Notes: generated by a model not told the origin, from the sequence alone. Shown: positions 50,293-58,906, counted from the first letter of the stretch. The stretch is DNA of 64,000 nucleotides from Streptomyces sp. NBC_01549 (GCF_026339955.1 NZ_JAPEPW010000001.1:5265001-5329000); one strand, 5' to 3'. Numbers and translations: made by a program.

Positions 50293-51660
50293 ATGGCCAG
50301 TAGCCGTACTGGCCGTCCCCCCGTCCAGCGTGCCCCACGGCGCCCCGCCGGACGCCCCCGTCCCCCGCGCGACAGCCCCCTGCGCCTGCTCTACACGCGC
50401 GCCCGCAAGGCCTGGGACCGGCCGCTCACCGCGTACTACCTGATCTTCGGCAGCAGCCTGTTGATCACCGTTCTGGGCCTGGTGATGGTCTACTCGGCCT
50501 CGATGATCACGGCGCTGCAGCTCTCGCTGCCGGGATCGTTCTTCTTCCGCAAACAGTTCCTCGCGGCCTCCATCGGCACCGTGCTGCTCCTGATCGCCAT
50601 GCGGATGCCGGTGAAGCTGCACCGGGCGCTGGCGTATCCCATCCTGGCCGGAGCGGTCTTCCTGATGATCCTCGTGCAGGTCCCGGGGATAGGAATGGCG
50701 GTCAACGGCAACCAGAACTGGATCTCCCTCGGCGGCTCGTTCCAGATCCAGCCCAGCGAGTTCGGCAAGCTCGCGCTCGTGCTGTGGGGCGCCGACCTGC
50801 TCGCCCGCAAACAGGACAAGGGCATGCTGGCGCAGTGGAAGCACATGCTGGTGCCGCTCGTCCCGGGCACCTTCCTGCTGCTCGGACTGATCATGCTCGG
50901 CGGCGACATGGGCACGGCGATCATCCTCACCGCCATCCTCTTCGGGCTGCTGTGGCTGGCCGGAGCGCCCACGCGGCTGTTCGGGGGCGTGCTGGCGGTC
51001 GCCGTGACGATCGGTTTCATCCTGATCAAGACGAGCCCCAACCGGATGTCCCGGCTCGCCTGCATCGGCGCCACCGAACCCGGCCCGAACGACACCTGCT
51101 GGCAGGCGGTGCACGGAATCTACGCCCTCGCCTCCGGCGGACTGTTCGGTTCCGGCCTCGGTGCCAGTGTGGAAAAATGGGGCCAACTTCCGGAAGCGCA
51201 CACCGACTTCATCTTCGCCATCACCGGGGAGGAACTCGGCCTCGCGGGGACGCTGTCGGTGCTCGCCCTCTTCGCGGCTCTAGGCTATGCAGGTATCCGC
51301 GTGGCCGGACGCACGGAGGACCCCTTCGTGAGGTATGCCGCGGGAGGCGTGACCACCTGGATCACGGCCCAGGCCGTGATCAATATCGGTGCGGTGCTCG
51401 GTCTGCTGCCGATCGCCGGTGTCCCGCTCCCGCTGTTCTCCTACGGAGGGTCCGCTCTGCTGCCGACCATGTTCGCCATCGGGTTGCTGATCGCCTTCGC
51501 GCGCGACGAGCCCGCTGCGCGGGCGGCGCTTGCGATGCGGCAACCCCGCTTTGGTAGAAAGCGTGCTGCGGTGAGAGGCTCCGCGGGGGCCGCGGGGCCT
51601 CGGAGATGGAACACGATGCGACGGCGTGCCTCGGCGGCGCGCTCGTCCGGAGAGCGGTGA
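50293..51660 (+). CDS. ftsW: Septal peptidoglycan polymerase FtsW
   Basis: SEDS-family glycosyltransferase that polymerises lipid II at the septum together with FtsI. About 455 residues: a Pro/Arg-rich cytosolic N-terminus (1-45), ten membrane helices, and a basic cytosolic C-terminus. Family signatures: LVMVYSASM in helix 1, NGNQNWISLGGSFQIQPSEFGKLALVLW, GGDMGTAIILTAIL, EAHTDFIFAITGEELGLAG and PLPLFSYGGSALLPTM. The catalytic Asp equivalent lies in the loop after HTDF. ATG 50293 has GGAG six bases upstream; GTG 50290 also fits. It ends 6 bases before murG. Confidence 0.95.
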   Translation: MASSRTGRPPVQRAPRRPAGRPRPPRDSPLRLLYTRARKAWDRPLTAYYLIFGSSLLITVLGLVMVYSASMITALQLSLPGSFFFRKQFLAASIGTVLLLIAMRMPVKLHRALAYPILAGAVFLMILVQVPGIGMAVNGNQNWISLGGSFQIQPSEFGKLALVLWGADLLARKQDKGMLAQWKHMLVPLVPGTFLLLGLIMLGGDMGTAIILTAILFGLLWLAGAPTRLFGGVLAVAVTIGFILIKTSPNRMSRLACIGATEPGPNDTCWQAVHGIYALASGGLFGSGLGASVEKWGQLPEAHTDFIFAITGEELGLAGTLSVLALFAALGYAGIRVAGRTEDPFVRYAAGGVTTWITAQAVINIGAVLGLLPIAGVPLPLFSYGGSALLPTMFAIGLLIAFARDEPAARAALAMRQPRFGRKRAAVRGSAGAAGPRRWNTMRRRASAARSSGER

Positions 51661-51666
51661 ATTTCG

Positions 51667-52758
51667 GTGCATGTCGTACTCGCCGGCGGGGGGACCGCCG
51701 GCCACATCGAGCCCGCGCTCGCCCTCGCGGACGCCCTGCGCAGGCAGGACCCGACCGTGGGGATCACGGCCCTGGGCACGGAACGCGGACTTGAGACCCG
51801 GCTCGTACCGGAGCGGGGCTACGAACTCGCGCTGATCCCCGCCGTCCCGCTGCCGCGCAAGCCCACACCCGAGCTGATCACCGTCCCTGGACGGCTGCGC
51901 GGCACGATCAAGGCGGCCGAGCAGGTCCTGGAGCGCACCAAGGCGGACGCGGTCGTCGGCTTCGGCGGCTATGTGGCGCTGCCCGCCTACCTCGCGGCCA
52001 AGCGCCTCGGCGTGCCCATCGTGATCCACGAGGCCAACGCCCGGCCGGGCCTCGCCAACAAGATCGGTTCCCGGTACGCGGCGCAGGTCGCCGTCTCGAC
52101 CCCGGACAACAAGCTGCGCGGCGCCCGCTACATCGGCATCCCGCTGCGCCGCTCGATCGCCACCCTCGACCGGGCCGCCGTACGCCCCGAGGCGCGCGCC
52201 GCGTTCGGTCTCGACCCCTCGCTGCCGACCCTGCTGGTCTCCGGCGGCTCGCAGGGCGCACGGCGCCTCAACGAGGTCGTCCAGCAGGCGGCTCCCTACC
52301 TGCAGCAGGCCGGTATCCAGATCCTGCACGCGGTCGGCCCGAAGAACGAACTGCCGCAGGTCCACCAGATGCCGGGAATGCCTCCATACATCCCGGTACC
52401 GTACGTGGACCGGATGGACCTCGCGTACGCCGCGGCCGACATGATGCTCTGCCGCGCGGGCGCGATGACCGTCGCCGAGCTCTCCGCCGTCGGGCTGCCC
52501 GCCGCCTACGTCCCGCTGCCCATCGGCAACGGTGAACAGCGGCTGAACGCCCAGCCGGTGGTCAAGGCCGGCGGCGGACTGCTGGTCGACGACGCGGAGC
52601 TGACCCCGCAGTGGGTGCAGCAGAACGTGCTGCCCGTGCTCGCCGACCCGCACCGGTTGTACGAGATGTCCCGCGCCGCCAGCGAGTTCGGCCGCCGGGA
52701 CGCCGACGACCTGCTCGTCGGCATGGTGTACGAGGCGATCGCCTCTCGCCACCGCTAG
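51667..52758 (+). CDS. murG: Lipid II synthase MurG
   Basis: Membrane-associated GT-B glycosyltransferase that adds GlcNAc to lipid I. 363 residues. The N-terminal glycine loop is VLAGGGTAGHIEPALALADAL. VVGFGGYVALPAYLAAKRLGVPIVIHEANARPGLANKIG is the acceptor and membrane face. LLVSGGSQGARRLNEVV begins the C-domain, and YAAADMMLCRAGAMTVAELSAVGLPAAYVPLPIGNGEQRLNAQPVV is the UDP-GlcNAc site. The start is GTG 51667. It completes the lipid II pathway within this window together with MurE, MurF, MraY and MurD. Confidence 0.96.
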   Translation: MHVVLAGGGTAGHIEPALALADALRRQDPTVGITALGTERGLETRLVPERGYELALIPAVPLPRKPTPELITVPGRLRGTIKAAEQVLERTKADAVVGFGGYVALPAYLAAKRLGVPIVIHEANARPGLANKIGSRYAAQVAVSTPDNKLRGARYIGIPLRRSIATLDRAAVRPEARAAFGLDPSLPTLLVSGGSQGARRLNEVVQQAAPYLQQAGIQILHAVGPKNELPQVHQMPGMPPYIPVPYVDRMDLAYAAADMMLCRAGAMTVAELSAVGLPAAYVPLPIGNGEQRLNAQPVVKAGGGLLVDDAELTPQWVQQNVLPVLADPHRLYEMSRAASEFGRRDADDLLVGMVYEAIASRHR

Positions 52759-52783
52759 GACCGCATGAGGGAAGGCAGGGAGC

Positions 52784-53569
52784 GTGGCCGGACCGACGAC
52801 CGCCGAGCGCGGTGAACGGCAGAAGTTGGAGTCCGGCTCGCCCCGCCTCAGGCGGCTGCGTCGCCTTCGTATGCTCATCATCCTTTTGAGTGCGGTGGTG
52901 TTGGCGGGGGCCGCCACGATCTGGCTGCTCTACGGCTCGCCATGGCTGCGGGTCGAGAAGGTGTCGGTCTCCGGGGTACGGGTGCTGACCGACCAGCAAG
53001 TGCGGGACGTGGCCGACGTGTCGACCGGATCGCCGCTGATTTCCGTCGACTCCGACGCCATTGAGGCGCGATTGCGCCATAAATTGCCCAGAATTGACGC
53101 GGTTGATGTCGTCCGTTCCTGGCCGCACGGAATCGGGTTGAAAGTGACCGAACGTACCCCGGTTCTCATTCTCAAAAACACCGGAAACGGCGGCAAGTAC
53201 GTCGAAGTGGACGCCAAGGGCGTGCGTTTCGCGACGGTTTCGGCTGCCCCGAAGGGGGCGCCCGCGCTGGAATTGGCGGTGTCCAGGTCGGCCGTCCTGC
53301 GCCGCTTCCCCGTCGACCGGCTGGTGCGCGAGGCGGTGGGGGTGGCCGGGGACATTCCGGTCGCCGTCCGTCGCGACACCCGGCTCGTCAAGGTCCGCTC
53401 GTACGACTCGATCTCGCTGGAGTTGAGCGGTGGCCGCACCGTCGAGTGGGGGAGTGGCGAGAAGGGCCGCGCGAAGGCCAGGACGCTCACCGCTCTCATG
53501 AAAGCAGCTCCGGGGGCCCGGCACTTCGATGTGAGTGCCCCCATCGCGCCCACGTCATCGGGGAGTTGA
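52784..53569 (+). CDS. ftsQ: Cell division protein FtsQ
   Basis: Bitopic divisome protein of 261 residues. A charged cytosolic N-terminus precedes one membrane helix (LIILLSAVVLAGAATIWLLYG, about 31-51), the POTRA domain (LRVEKVSVSGVRVLTDQQVRDVADVSTGSPLISVD, about 55-125) and the FtsQ beta domain. Motifs WPHGIGLKVTERTPVLIL and GGKYVEVDAKGVRF fit the family. GTG 52784. Odd feature: roughly 53040-53270 has clearly lower GC than its neighbours and uses codons rare in Streptomyces (AGA at residue 103, several TTG, AAA, ATT), described as a finding. ftsZ follows after a 275-base promoter region. Confidence 0.93.
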   Translation: MAGPTTAERGERQKLESGSPRLRRLRRLRMLIILLSAVVLAGAATIWLLYGSPWLRVEKVSVSGVRVLTDQQVRDVADVSTGSPLISVDSDAIEARLRHKLPRIDAVDVVRSWPHGIGLKVTERTPVLILKNTGNGGKYVEVDAKGVRFATVSAAPKGAPALELAVSRSAVLRRFPVDRLVREAVGVAGDIPVAVRRDTRLVKVRSYDSISLELSGGRTVEWGSGEKGRAKARTLTALMKAAPGARHFDVSAPIAPTSSGS

Positions 53570-53844
53570 CGCACATCAGCGCAGGCCAGCACCCTGGTTG
53601 GGCAGCGCTACGGCTGATCACATAGGGTGAAAAGAAAAACGGGAGGTTCGGCGTGTTCGTTGAACGTGCGCCACTTGTCGACTTAGTGTCCTGTTCGGAA
53701 GAGTCCAAAGAACAGGCACACTGGTAACCCTAAACTTCAGCGTTAGGGTTCGGGTCGGCGTTCGGACCGTCCCATTCGGCATCAGTCGTCGGATCGCGAG
53801 CGTGCGAGGCGACGACACGTAACTCGAGGCGAGAGGCCTTCGAC
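53570..53844 (+). promoter_or_regulatory. ftsZ promoter region
   Basis: A 275-base gap. It holds a promoter-like pair, TTGAAC (53660-53665) and TAGTGT (53684-53689), with an 18-base spacer. It also holds the inverted repeat AACCCTAA / TTAGGGTT (53726-53750), whose right arm contains TAGGGT, a possible second -10. In S. coelicolor three ftsZ promoters, one sporulation-induced, lie in this gap (established knowledge, from memory). Which element corresponds to which promoter cannot be told here. Confidence 0.75.
53726..53750. promoter_or_regulatory. Inverted repeat AACCCTAA-N9-TTAGGGTT before ftsZ
   Basis: Perfect 8-base arms with a 9-base spacer, 95 bases before the ftsZ start, overlapping a possible -10 (TAGGGT). 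The form suggests a dimeric regulator of ftsZ; the protein is not identified. Confidence 0.55.
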
Positions 53845-55038
53845 GTGGCAGCACCGCAGAACTACCTCGCAGTCATCAAAGTCATCGGTGTCGGCGGCGG
53901 TGGTGTCAATGCCATCAACCGGATGATCGAGGTCGGTCTCAAGGGCGTCGAGTTCATCGCCATCAACACGGACGCGCAAGCTCTGTTGATGAGCGACGCC
54001 GACGTCAAGCTCGACGTCGGCCGCGAACTCACGCGCGGACTCGGCGCCGGAGCCAACCCGGCCGTCGGCCGCAAGGCGGCCGAGGACCACCGCGAGGAGA
54101 TCGAGGAGGTCCTCAAGGGGGCCGACATGGTCTTCGTGACGGCCGGTGAAGGCGGCGGCACCGGCACCGGCGGCGCGCCCGTCGTGGCCAACATCGCTCG
54201 CTCGCTCGGCGCCCTCACCATCGGCGTGGTCACCCGCCCCTTCACCTTCGAGGGACGGCGCCGCGCCAACCAGGCCGAGGACGGCATCGCGGAACTCCGC
54301 GAAGAGGTCGACACCCTCATCGTCATCCCCAACGACCGACTGCTGTCCATCTCGGACCGCCAGGTCTCGGTCCTCGACGCGTTCAAGTCGGCGGACCAGG
54401 TCCTGCTGTCGGGTGTTCAGGGCATCACCGACCTCATCACCACGCCCGGTCTGATCAACCTCGACTTCGCCGACGTCAAGTCCGTGATGTCCGAGGCGGG
54501 TTCCGCGCTCATGGGCATCGGCTCGGCCCGCGGCGACGACCGCGCGGTGGCGGCCGCCGAGATGGCGATCTCCTCGCCGCTCCTGGAAGCCTCCATCGAC
54601 GGCGCACGCGGCGTCCTGCTCTCCATCTCCGGCGGCTCCGATCTCGGCCTGTTCGAGATCAACGAGGCCGCCCAGCTGGTCAGCGAGGCCGCGCACCCCG
54701 AGGCCAACATCATCTTCGGCGCGGTCATCGACGACGCGCTCGGTGACGAGGTGCGGGTCACCGTGATCGCCGCCGGCTTCGACGGCGGCCAGCCGCCGGC
54801 CAAGCGGGACAACATCCTCGGCTCCACCTCGGCCAAGCAGCGCGAGGAGCCCGTGCCGGTGCGGGCCGCCGAGAGCCGTCCGTCCTTCGGCTCGCTCGGC
54901 AGCGTCACGCCGAAGGAGGCCCCGGAGCCCGTCCCGGAGCCGGTCAACGAGGTCCAGGTCGCTCCGCCGGTCCCGCCGTCCCGCGCCTACTCGGACAGCG
55001 CGGCCGAGGAACTGGACGTGCCGGACTTCCTGAAGTGA
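53845..55038 (+). CDS. ftsZ: Cell division GTPase FtsZ
   Basis: Tubulin-like GTPase that forms the Z-rings and, in Streptomyces, the ladders of sporulation septa. 397 residues. The N-terminal GTPase domain starts AVIKVIGVGGGGVNAINRMI, with the tubulin signature GGGTGTG at 103-109 and TRPFTFEGRRRANQAEDGI. The T7 loop region NLDFADVKSVMSEAG is followed by a C-terminal domain (NIIFGAVIDDALGDEVRVTVIAAGFD), a disordered linker and the conserved C-terminal peptide DVPDFLK that binds SepF. GTG 53845 follows GAGGCGAGAGG. Expressed from its own promoter region; its stop overlaps pgeF. Confidence 0.98.
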   Translation: MAAPQNYLAVIKVIGVGGGGVNAINRMIEVGLKGVEFIAINTDAQALLMSDADVKLDVGRELTRGLGAGANPAVGRKAAEDHREEIEEVLKGADMVFVTAGEGGGTGTGGAPVVANIARSLGALTIGVVTRPFTFEGRRRANQAEDGIAELREEVDTLIVIPNDRLLSISDRQVSVLDAFKSADQVLLSGVQGITDLITTPGLINLDFADVKSVMSEAGSALMGIGSARGDDRAVAAAEMAISSPLLEASIDGARGVLLSISGGSDLGLFEINEAAQLVSEAAHPEANIIFGAVIDDALGDEVRVTVIAAGFDGGQPPAKRDNILGSTSAKQREEPVPVRAAESRPSFGSLGSVTPKEAPEPVPEPVNEVQVAPPVPPSRAYSDSAAEELDVPDFLK

Positions 55039-55772
55039 TAGGACATCGCTCCGAAACGAGCACTGTGAGCGGCGCGCACTTCGCCTTCACCGACCGGTGG
55101 GGCGGGGTGAGCGCCGTTCCGTACGAGGAGCTCAACCTCGGCGGAGCGGTCGGCGACGACCCCGAGGCCGTACGGACCAATCGTGAACTGGCGGCCAAGT
55201 CGCTCGGACTGGACCCGGCCCTGGTCGTCTGGATGAACCAGGTGCACGGGCCGGACGTGGCGGTGGTCGACGGACCGTGGCTCTCCTCGGAGATCCCGTC
55301 CGTCGACGCGATCGTCACCGCGCGACGCGGGCTCGCCCTCGCCGTCCTCACCGCCGACTGCACGCCGGTGCTGCTGGCCGACCCGGTCGCCGGGATCGTG
55401 GCCGCCGCCCACGCGGGACGGCCCGGCATGGTCGCCGGGGTCGTCCCCGCAGCCGTACGGGCCATGATCGAACTCGGCGCCGAACCCGAGCGGATCGTCG
55501 CCCGCACCGGACCCGCTGTCTGCGGCCGGTGCTACGAAGTGCCGGACGAGATGCGGGCCGAAGTCGCCGCCGTCGAGCCGGCGGCGTACGCCGAGACCAG
55601 TTGGAGTACACCCGCGGTCGATGTGACCGCCGGAGTGCACGCGCAGCTGGAACGACTCGGGGTGTGCGACCGGGCGCAGTCGCCGGTGTGCACGCTGGAG
55701 TCGGACGACCACTTCTCGTACCGACGGGACCGCACGACCGGGCGGCTCGCAGGCTATGTCTGGCTGGACTGA
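55035..55772 (+). CDS. pgeF: Peptidoglycan editing factor PgeF (laccase-domain, YfiH family)
   Basis: A 245-residue cytosolic protein of the multicopper polyphenol oxidase (DUF152) fold. Conserved sites: FTDRWGGVSAVPYEELNLGGAVGDD, the metal-binding His in WMNQVHGPDV, LTADCTPVLLADPVAGIVAAAHAGRPGMVAGVV (Cys-His pair), GPAVCGRCYEVPDEM and HFSYRRDRTTGRLAGYVWL. E. coli PgeF removes wrong amino acids (L-Ser for L-Ala) from muropeptide precursors; others act as purine nucleoside phosphorylases (family knowledge). GTG 55035 overlaps the ftsZ stop, so it is translated with FtsZ. Confidence 0.92.
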   Translation: MIGHRSETSTVSGAHFAFTDRWGGVSAVPYEELNLGGAVGDDPEAVRTNRELAAKSLGLDPALVVWMNQVHGPDVAVVDGPWLSSEIPSVDAIVTARRGLALAVLTADCTPVLLADPVAGIVAAAHAGRPGMVAGVVPAAVRAMIELGAEPERIVARTGPAVCGRCYEVPDEMRAEVAAVEPAAYAETSWSTPAVDVTAGVHAQLERLGVCDRAQSPVCTLESDDHFSYRRDRTTGRLAGYVWLD

Positions 55773-55778
55773 TGGGGC

Positions 55779-56498
55779 ATGACGGACCGTAAGGCTCAAC
55801 TCGCCGGGAATCTGGCGAAAGTGGAAGAGCGCATCGCGGCGGCGTGTGTGGCCGCCGGGCGTAAGCGCGAAGAGGTGACCCTGATCGTGGTCACCAAGAC
55901 CTATCCCGCCGGTGACGTGCGGATGCTGTCGGAACTTGGTGTGCGCCACGTCGCCGAGAACCGGGACCAGGATGCCGCACCCAAGGCCGCGGCTTGCTCG
56001 GATCTGCCCCTCTCGTGGCATTTTGTCGGCCAGTTGCAGACCAACAAGGTGCGTTCTGTGGTCGGTTATGCGGATGTGGTGCAGTCCGTGGACCGTGCCC
56101 GGCTTGTCACGGCCCTGTCGAAGGAAGCGGTGCGGGTCGAGCGCGAGGTGGGCTGCCTGATCCAGGTCGCCCTGGACGCGGAGGAGAGCGGCCGGGGCGA
56201 GCGGGGAGGTGTCGGAGTCGGTGGAATCGAAGAGTTGGCCGACCTCGTCGCCGAGGCGCCCGGGCTCCGGCTCGACGGGTTGATGACCGTCGCACCGCTC
56301 ACCGGGGTGTACTCCGGACGCCAACAAGCGGCGTTTGAGCGGCTGATGGATTTGTCGACTGCTATGCGCCGCACGCATCCGGCTGCGAACATGGTGTCTG
56401 CAGGGATGAGTGCGGACCTCGAGGAGGCCGTGGCGGCCGGAGCGACACATGTACGCGTCGGTACGGCGGTACTCGGAGTCCGACCCGGGCTCGGGTAA
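55779..56498 (+). CDS. YggS-family pyridoxal phosphate homeostasis protein
   Basis: A 239-residue single-domain TIM barrel of fold-type III. The PLP lysine is in TLIVVTKTYPAGDVRMLSELGVRHVAENRDQ. SWHFVGQLQTNKVRSVVGYADVVQSVDR and GLMTVAPL are the other conserved blocks, and SAGMSADLEEAVAAGATHVRVGTAVLG binds the cofactor phosphate. These proteins have no known catalytic activity and buffer PLP and amino acid pools (family knowledge). The gene sits between pgeF (6-base gap) and sepF, the usual order in Gram-positive dcw tails. Composition is less GC-rich than in neighbouring genes in its first third. Confidence 0.93.
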   Translation: MTDRKAQLAGNLAKVEERIAAACVAAGRKREEVTLIVVTKTYPAGDVRMLSELGVRHVAENRDQDAAPKAAACSDLPLSWHFVGQLQTNKVRSVVGYADVVQSVDRARLVTALSKEAVRVEREVGCLIQVALDAEESGRGERGGVGVGGIEELADLVAEAPGLRLDGLMTVAPLTGVYSGRQQAAFERLMDLSTAMRRTHPAANMVSAGMSADLEEAVAAGATHVRVGTAVLGVRPGLG

Positions 56499-56627
56499 CG
56501 TCGCCAAGAAGTCGGACCACAGCAGAAAATATGGTCATTACCGCCAATAGCGGGCATAACGACCTCGTGGATCGCGGGCACTTGGCAATTCGTCAGCCGA
56601 TCCACCACAGAGCGGAGGACTCAGAGC

Positions 56628-57269
56628 ATGGCCGGCGCGATGCGCAAGATGGCGGTCTACCTCGGCCTCGTGGAGGACGATGGGTACGACGGCAGGGGAT
56701 TCGACCCCGATGACGAGTTCGAGCCCGAACTCGACCCGGAGCCCGAGCGTGACCGGCGGCGGCACGAGTCGCCCCACCAGTCACATCAGGCGCATCAGTC
56801 CCTAAGGGACGAATCGGTACGAGTGGTGCAACCTCCGGCGCCGCGCGATCCGGTGCCTCATTCCGCTTCACTCTCCGCGGAATCCGGCCGTCCGGCGCGC
56901 ATCGCGCCCGTGGCATCCATCACACAAGAACGCGCAAGCCTGGAGAAGAACGCACCGGTGATCATGCCCAAGGTCGTGTCGGAACGAGAGCCGTACCGGA
57001 TCACTACACTTCACCCGCGGACCTACAACGAGGCCCGTACCATCGGGGAACACTTCCGTGAGGGCACCCCGGTGATCATGAATCTGACTGAGATGGATGA
57101 CACAGATGCGAAGCGACTTGTCGACTTTGCGGCCGGTTTGGTGTTTGGTCTCCACGGCAGCATCGAGCGGGTGACGCAGAAGGTGTTCCTGTTGTCGCCT
57201 GCTAACGTCGATGTCACGGCGGAGGACAAGGCCCGCATCGCAGAGGGCGGGTTCTTCAACCAGAGCTGA
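56628..57269 (+). CDS. sepF: Cell division protein SepF
   Basis: Membrane-anchored FtsZ partner, 213 residues. The N-terminus MAGAMRKMAVYLGLVEDDGYD can form the amphipathic membrane anchor. An acidic/basic disordered linker (about 25-115, including HHESPHQSHQAHQS-like histidine-rich sequence) leads to the SepF core (about 118-205): VVSEREPYRITTLHPRTYNEARTIGEHFREGTPVIMNLTEMDDTDAKRLVDFAAGLVFGLHGSIERVTQKVFLLSPANVDV. FtsA is absent in actinobacteria, so SepF is the main membrane tether for FtsZ (established knowledge). ATG 56628; 129 bases after yggS. Confidence 0.94.
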   Translation: MAGAMRKMAVYLGLVEDDGYDGRGFDPDDEFEPELDPEPERDRRRHESPHQSHQAHQSLRDESVRVVQPPAPRDPVPHSASLSAESGRPARIAPVASITQERASLEKNAPVIMPKVVSEREPYRITTLHPRTYNEARTIGEHFREGTPVIMNLTEMDDTDAKRLVDFAAGLVFGLHGSIERVTQKVFLLSPANVDVTAEDKARIAEGGFFNQS

Positions 57270-57321
57270 GACGCAGGACCGGGAACAACGCACGGAAACA
57301 GGGGAGAGGGAAGCACGGATC

Positions 57322-57606
57322 ATGAGCGTGGTCGGGCAGGTTCTCTACATCGCGCTGATGTGTTTCCTCATCGTGCTGATTTTCCGGTTGGTCATGGACT
57401 ACGTCTTCCAGTTCGCCCGCTCATGGCAACCCGGCAAGGCGATGGTGGTCGTTCTTGAGGCCACCTACACTGTCACCGATCCACCGCTCAAGCTTCTGCG
57501 GCGGTTCATTCCGCCGCTGCGTCTCGGGGGCGTGGCGCTAGACCTGTCCTTCTTCGTTCTGATGATCATCGTCTACATCCTGATCTCCGTCGTGAGCCGG
57601 CTGTGA
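57322..57606 (+). CDS. ylmG: YlmG/YggT-family membrane protein
   Basis: A 94-residue protein with two membrane helices (VVGQVLYIALMCFLIVLIFRLVMDYV and VALDLSFFVLMIIVYILISVV). Between them lies the family-typical segment ATYTVTDPPLKLLRRFIPPLRLGG. The YggT family is implicated in septum or nucleoid arrangement and osmotic tolerance; the molecular role is unknown. ATG 57322 (MSVVGQVLY) lies after GGGGAGAGGGAAG. Located between sepF and divIVA, the conserved position. Confidence 0.92.
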   Translation: MSVVGQVLYIALMCFLIVLIFRLVMDYVFQFARSWQPGKAMVVVLEATYTVTDPPLKLLRRFIPPLRLGGVALDLSFFVLMIIVYILISVVSRL

Positions 57607-57652
57607 ACGATACGGTCTTGCCGAATGCCGACGACTACGTTGAGGTGAAGAG

Positions 57653-58906
57653 ATGCCGTTGACCCCCGAGGACGTGCGGAACAAGCAGTTCACGACCGTC
57701 CGCCTCCGAGAAGGCTATGACGAGGACGAGGTCGATGCCTTCCTCGACGAGGTCGAAGCCGAACTGACTCGCCTGCTCCGCGAGAACGAGGACCTGCGCG
57801 CCAAACTGGCGGCGGCCACGCGCGCGGCTGCGCAGAACCAGCAGCAGGGCATGCGCAAGCCGCCCGAGCAGCAGGACCAGCAGCAGGGCCCGCCGCAGGG
57901 CATGCGAGGTCCCGGCGCCCCCGTACCCGCCGGCATATCGGGCCCGCCGCAGCAGCAGATGGGTGGCCCCATGGGTGGCCCGCCCCAGCTGCCGAGCGGT
58001 GCGCCGCAGCTGCCCGCGGGCCCCAGCGCCCAGGGCGGCCAGCAGGGCCAGGGCCCCATGGGTCAGGGTCCGATGGGTCAGGGCCCGATGGGTCAGGGTC
58101 CGATGGGTCAGGGCCCGATGGGTCAGGGCCCGATGGGTCAGGGCCCGATGGGTCAGGGTCCGATGGGCCAGGGCCCCGGCCAGCAGATGCAGCAGCAGAT
58201 GCCGGGCCAGATGCAGCCCCAGATGCAGCAGCAGATGGGTGGCCCCATGGGCGGACCCATGGGTGGCCCCATGGGCGGTCACGGCCCGCAGATGCCGCAG
58301 CAGGGCCCCGGTGGCGACAGCGCCGCGCGTGTCCTCTCGCTGGCTCAGCAGACCGCCGACCAGGCGATCGCCGAGGCCCGCTCCGAGGCCAACAAGATCG
58401 TCGGCGAGGCCCGCAGCCGCGCCGAGGGTCTCGAGCGTGACGCCCGCGCCAAGGCGGACGCGCTGGAGCGGGACGCCCAGGAGAAGCACCGTGTCGCGAT
58501 GGGCTCCCTGGAGTCCGCCCGCGCCACGCTGGAGCGCAAGGTCGAGGACCTGCGTGGCTTCGAGCGCGAGTACCGCACTCGTCTGAAGTCCTACCTGGAG
58601 TCGCAGCTGCGCCAGCTGGAGACGCAGGCGGACGACTCGCTCGCCCCGCCGCGCACTCCGGCCACGGCCTCCCTGCCCTCGCCCTCCGCGCCCTCGATGG
58701 CTCCGGCCGGCGCGAGTGCGCCGTCGTACGGCGGTCAGGGCATGGGCGGCGCCCCGGCACCGGCCGCGCCCTCCTACGGTGGGCAGCAGCAGATGTCGCC
58801 GGCGATGACCCAGCCGATGGCTCCGGTACGGCCCCAGGGGCCGTCGCCGATGCAGCAGGCGCCCTCGCCGATGCGCGGGTTCCTCATCGACGAGGACGAC
58901 AACTGA
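57653..58906 (+). CDS. divIVA: Polar growth determinant DivIVA
   Basis: Coiled-coil scaffold at hyphal tips that directs polar growth and branching. 417 residues. The N-terminal membrane-binding domain (MPLTPEDVRNKQFTTVRLREGYDEDEVDAFLDEVEAELTRLL) is followed by a short first coiled coil. A Pro/Gln/Gly/Met-rich region (about 65-222) contains eight perfect MGQGP pentapeptides, then a second coiled coil (about 225-325: RVLSLAQQTADQAIAEARSEANKIVGEARSRAEGLERDAR...) and a disordered tail ending FLIDEDDN. The two-coil layout with PQG-rich spacer is characteristic of Streptomyces DivIVA. ATG 57653 follows GAGGTGAAG. Followed by a strong terminator. Confidence 0.97.
   Translation: MPLTPEDVRNKQFTTVRLREGYDEDEVDAFLDEVEAELTRLLRENEDLRAKLAAATRAAAQNQQQGMRKPPEQQDQQQGPPQGMRGPGAPVPAGISGPPQQQMGGPMGGPPQLPSGAPQLPAGPSAQGGQQGQGPMGQGPMGQGPMGQGPMGQGPMGQGPMGQGPMGQGPMGQGPGQQMQQQMPGQMQPQMQQQMGGPMGGPMGGPMGGHGPQMPQQGPGGDSAARVLSLAQQTADQAIAEARSEANKIVGEARSRAEGLERDARAKADALERDAQEKHRVAMGSLESARATLERKVEDLRGFEREYRTRLKSYLESQLRQLETQADDSLAPPRTPATASLPSPSAPSMAPAGASAPSYGGQGMGGAPAPAAPSYGGQQQMSPAMTQPMAPVRPQGPSPMQQAPSPMRGFLIDEDDN
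58058..58177 (+). repeat. Eight 15-bp tandem repeats in divIVA (MGQGP units)
   Basis: Eight consecutive 15-base units, ATGGGTCAGGG(T/C)CCG with only third-position differences in most copies, encode MGQGP eight times. It lies in the low-complexity spacer between the two coiled coils. Such minisatellites change copy number by slippage. Confidence 0.95.

Noticed and set aside
58058..58177. Tandem repeats considered as a CRISPR-like array
   Set aside because: Units are contiguous 15-mers without spacers and lie in frame inside divIVA.
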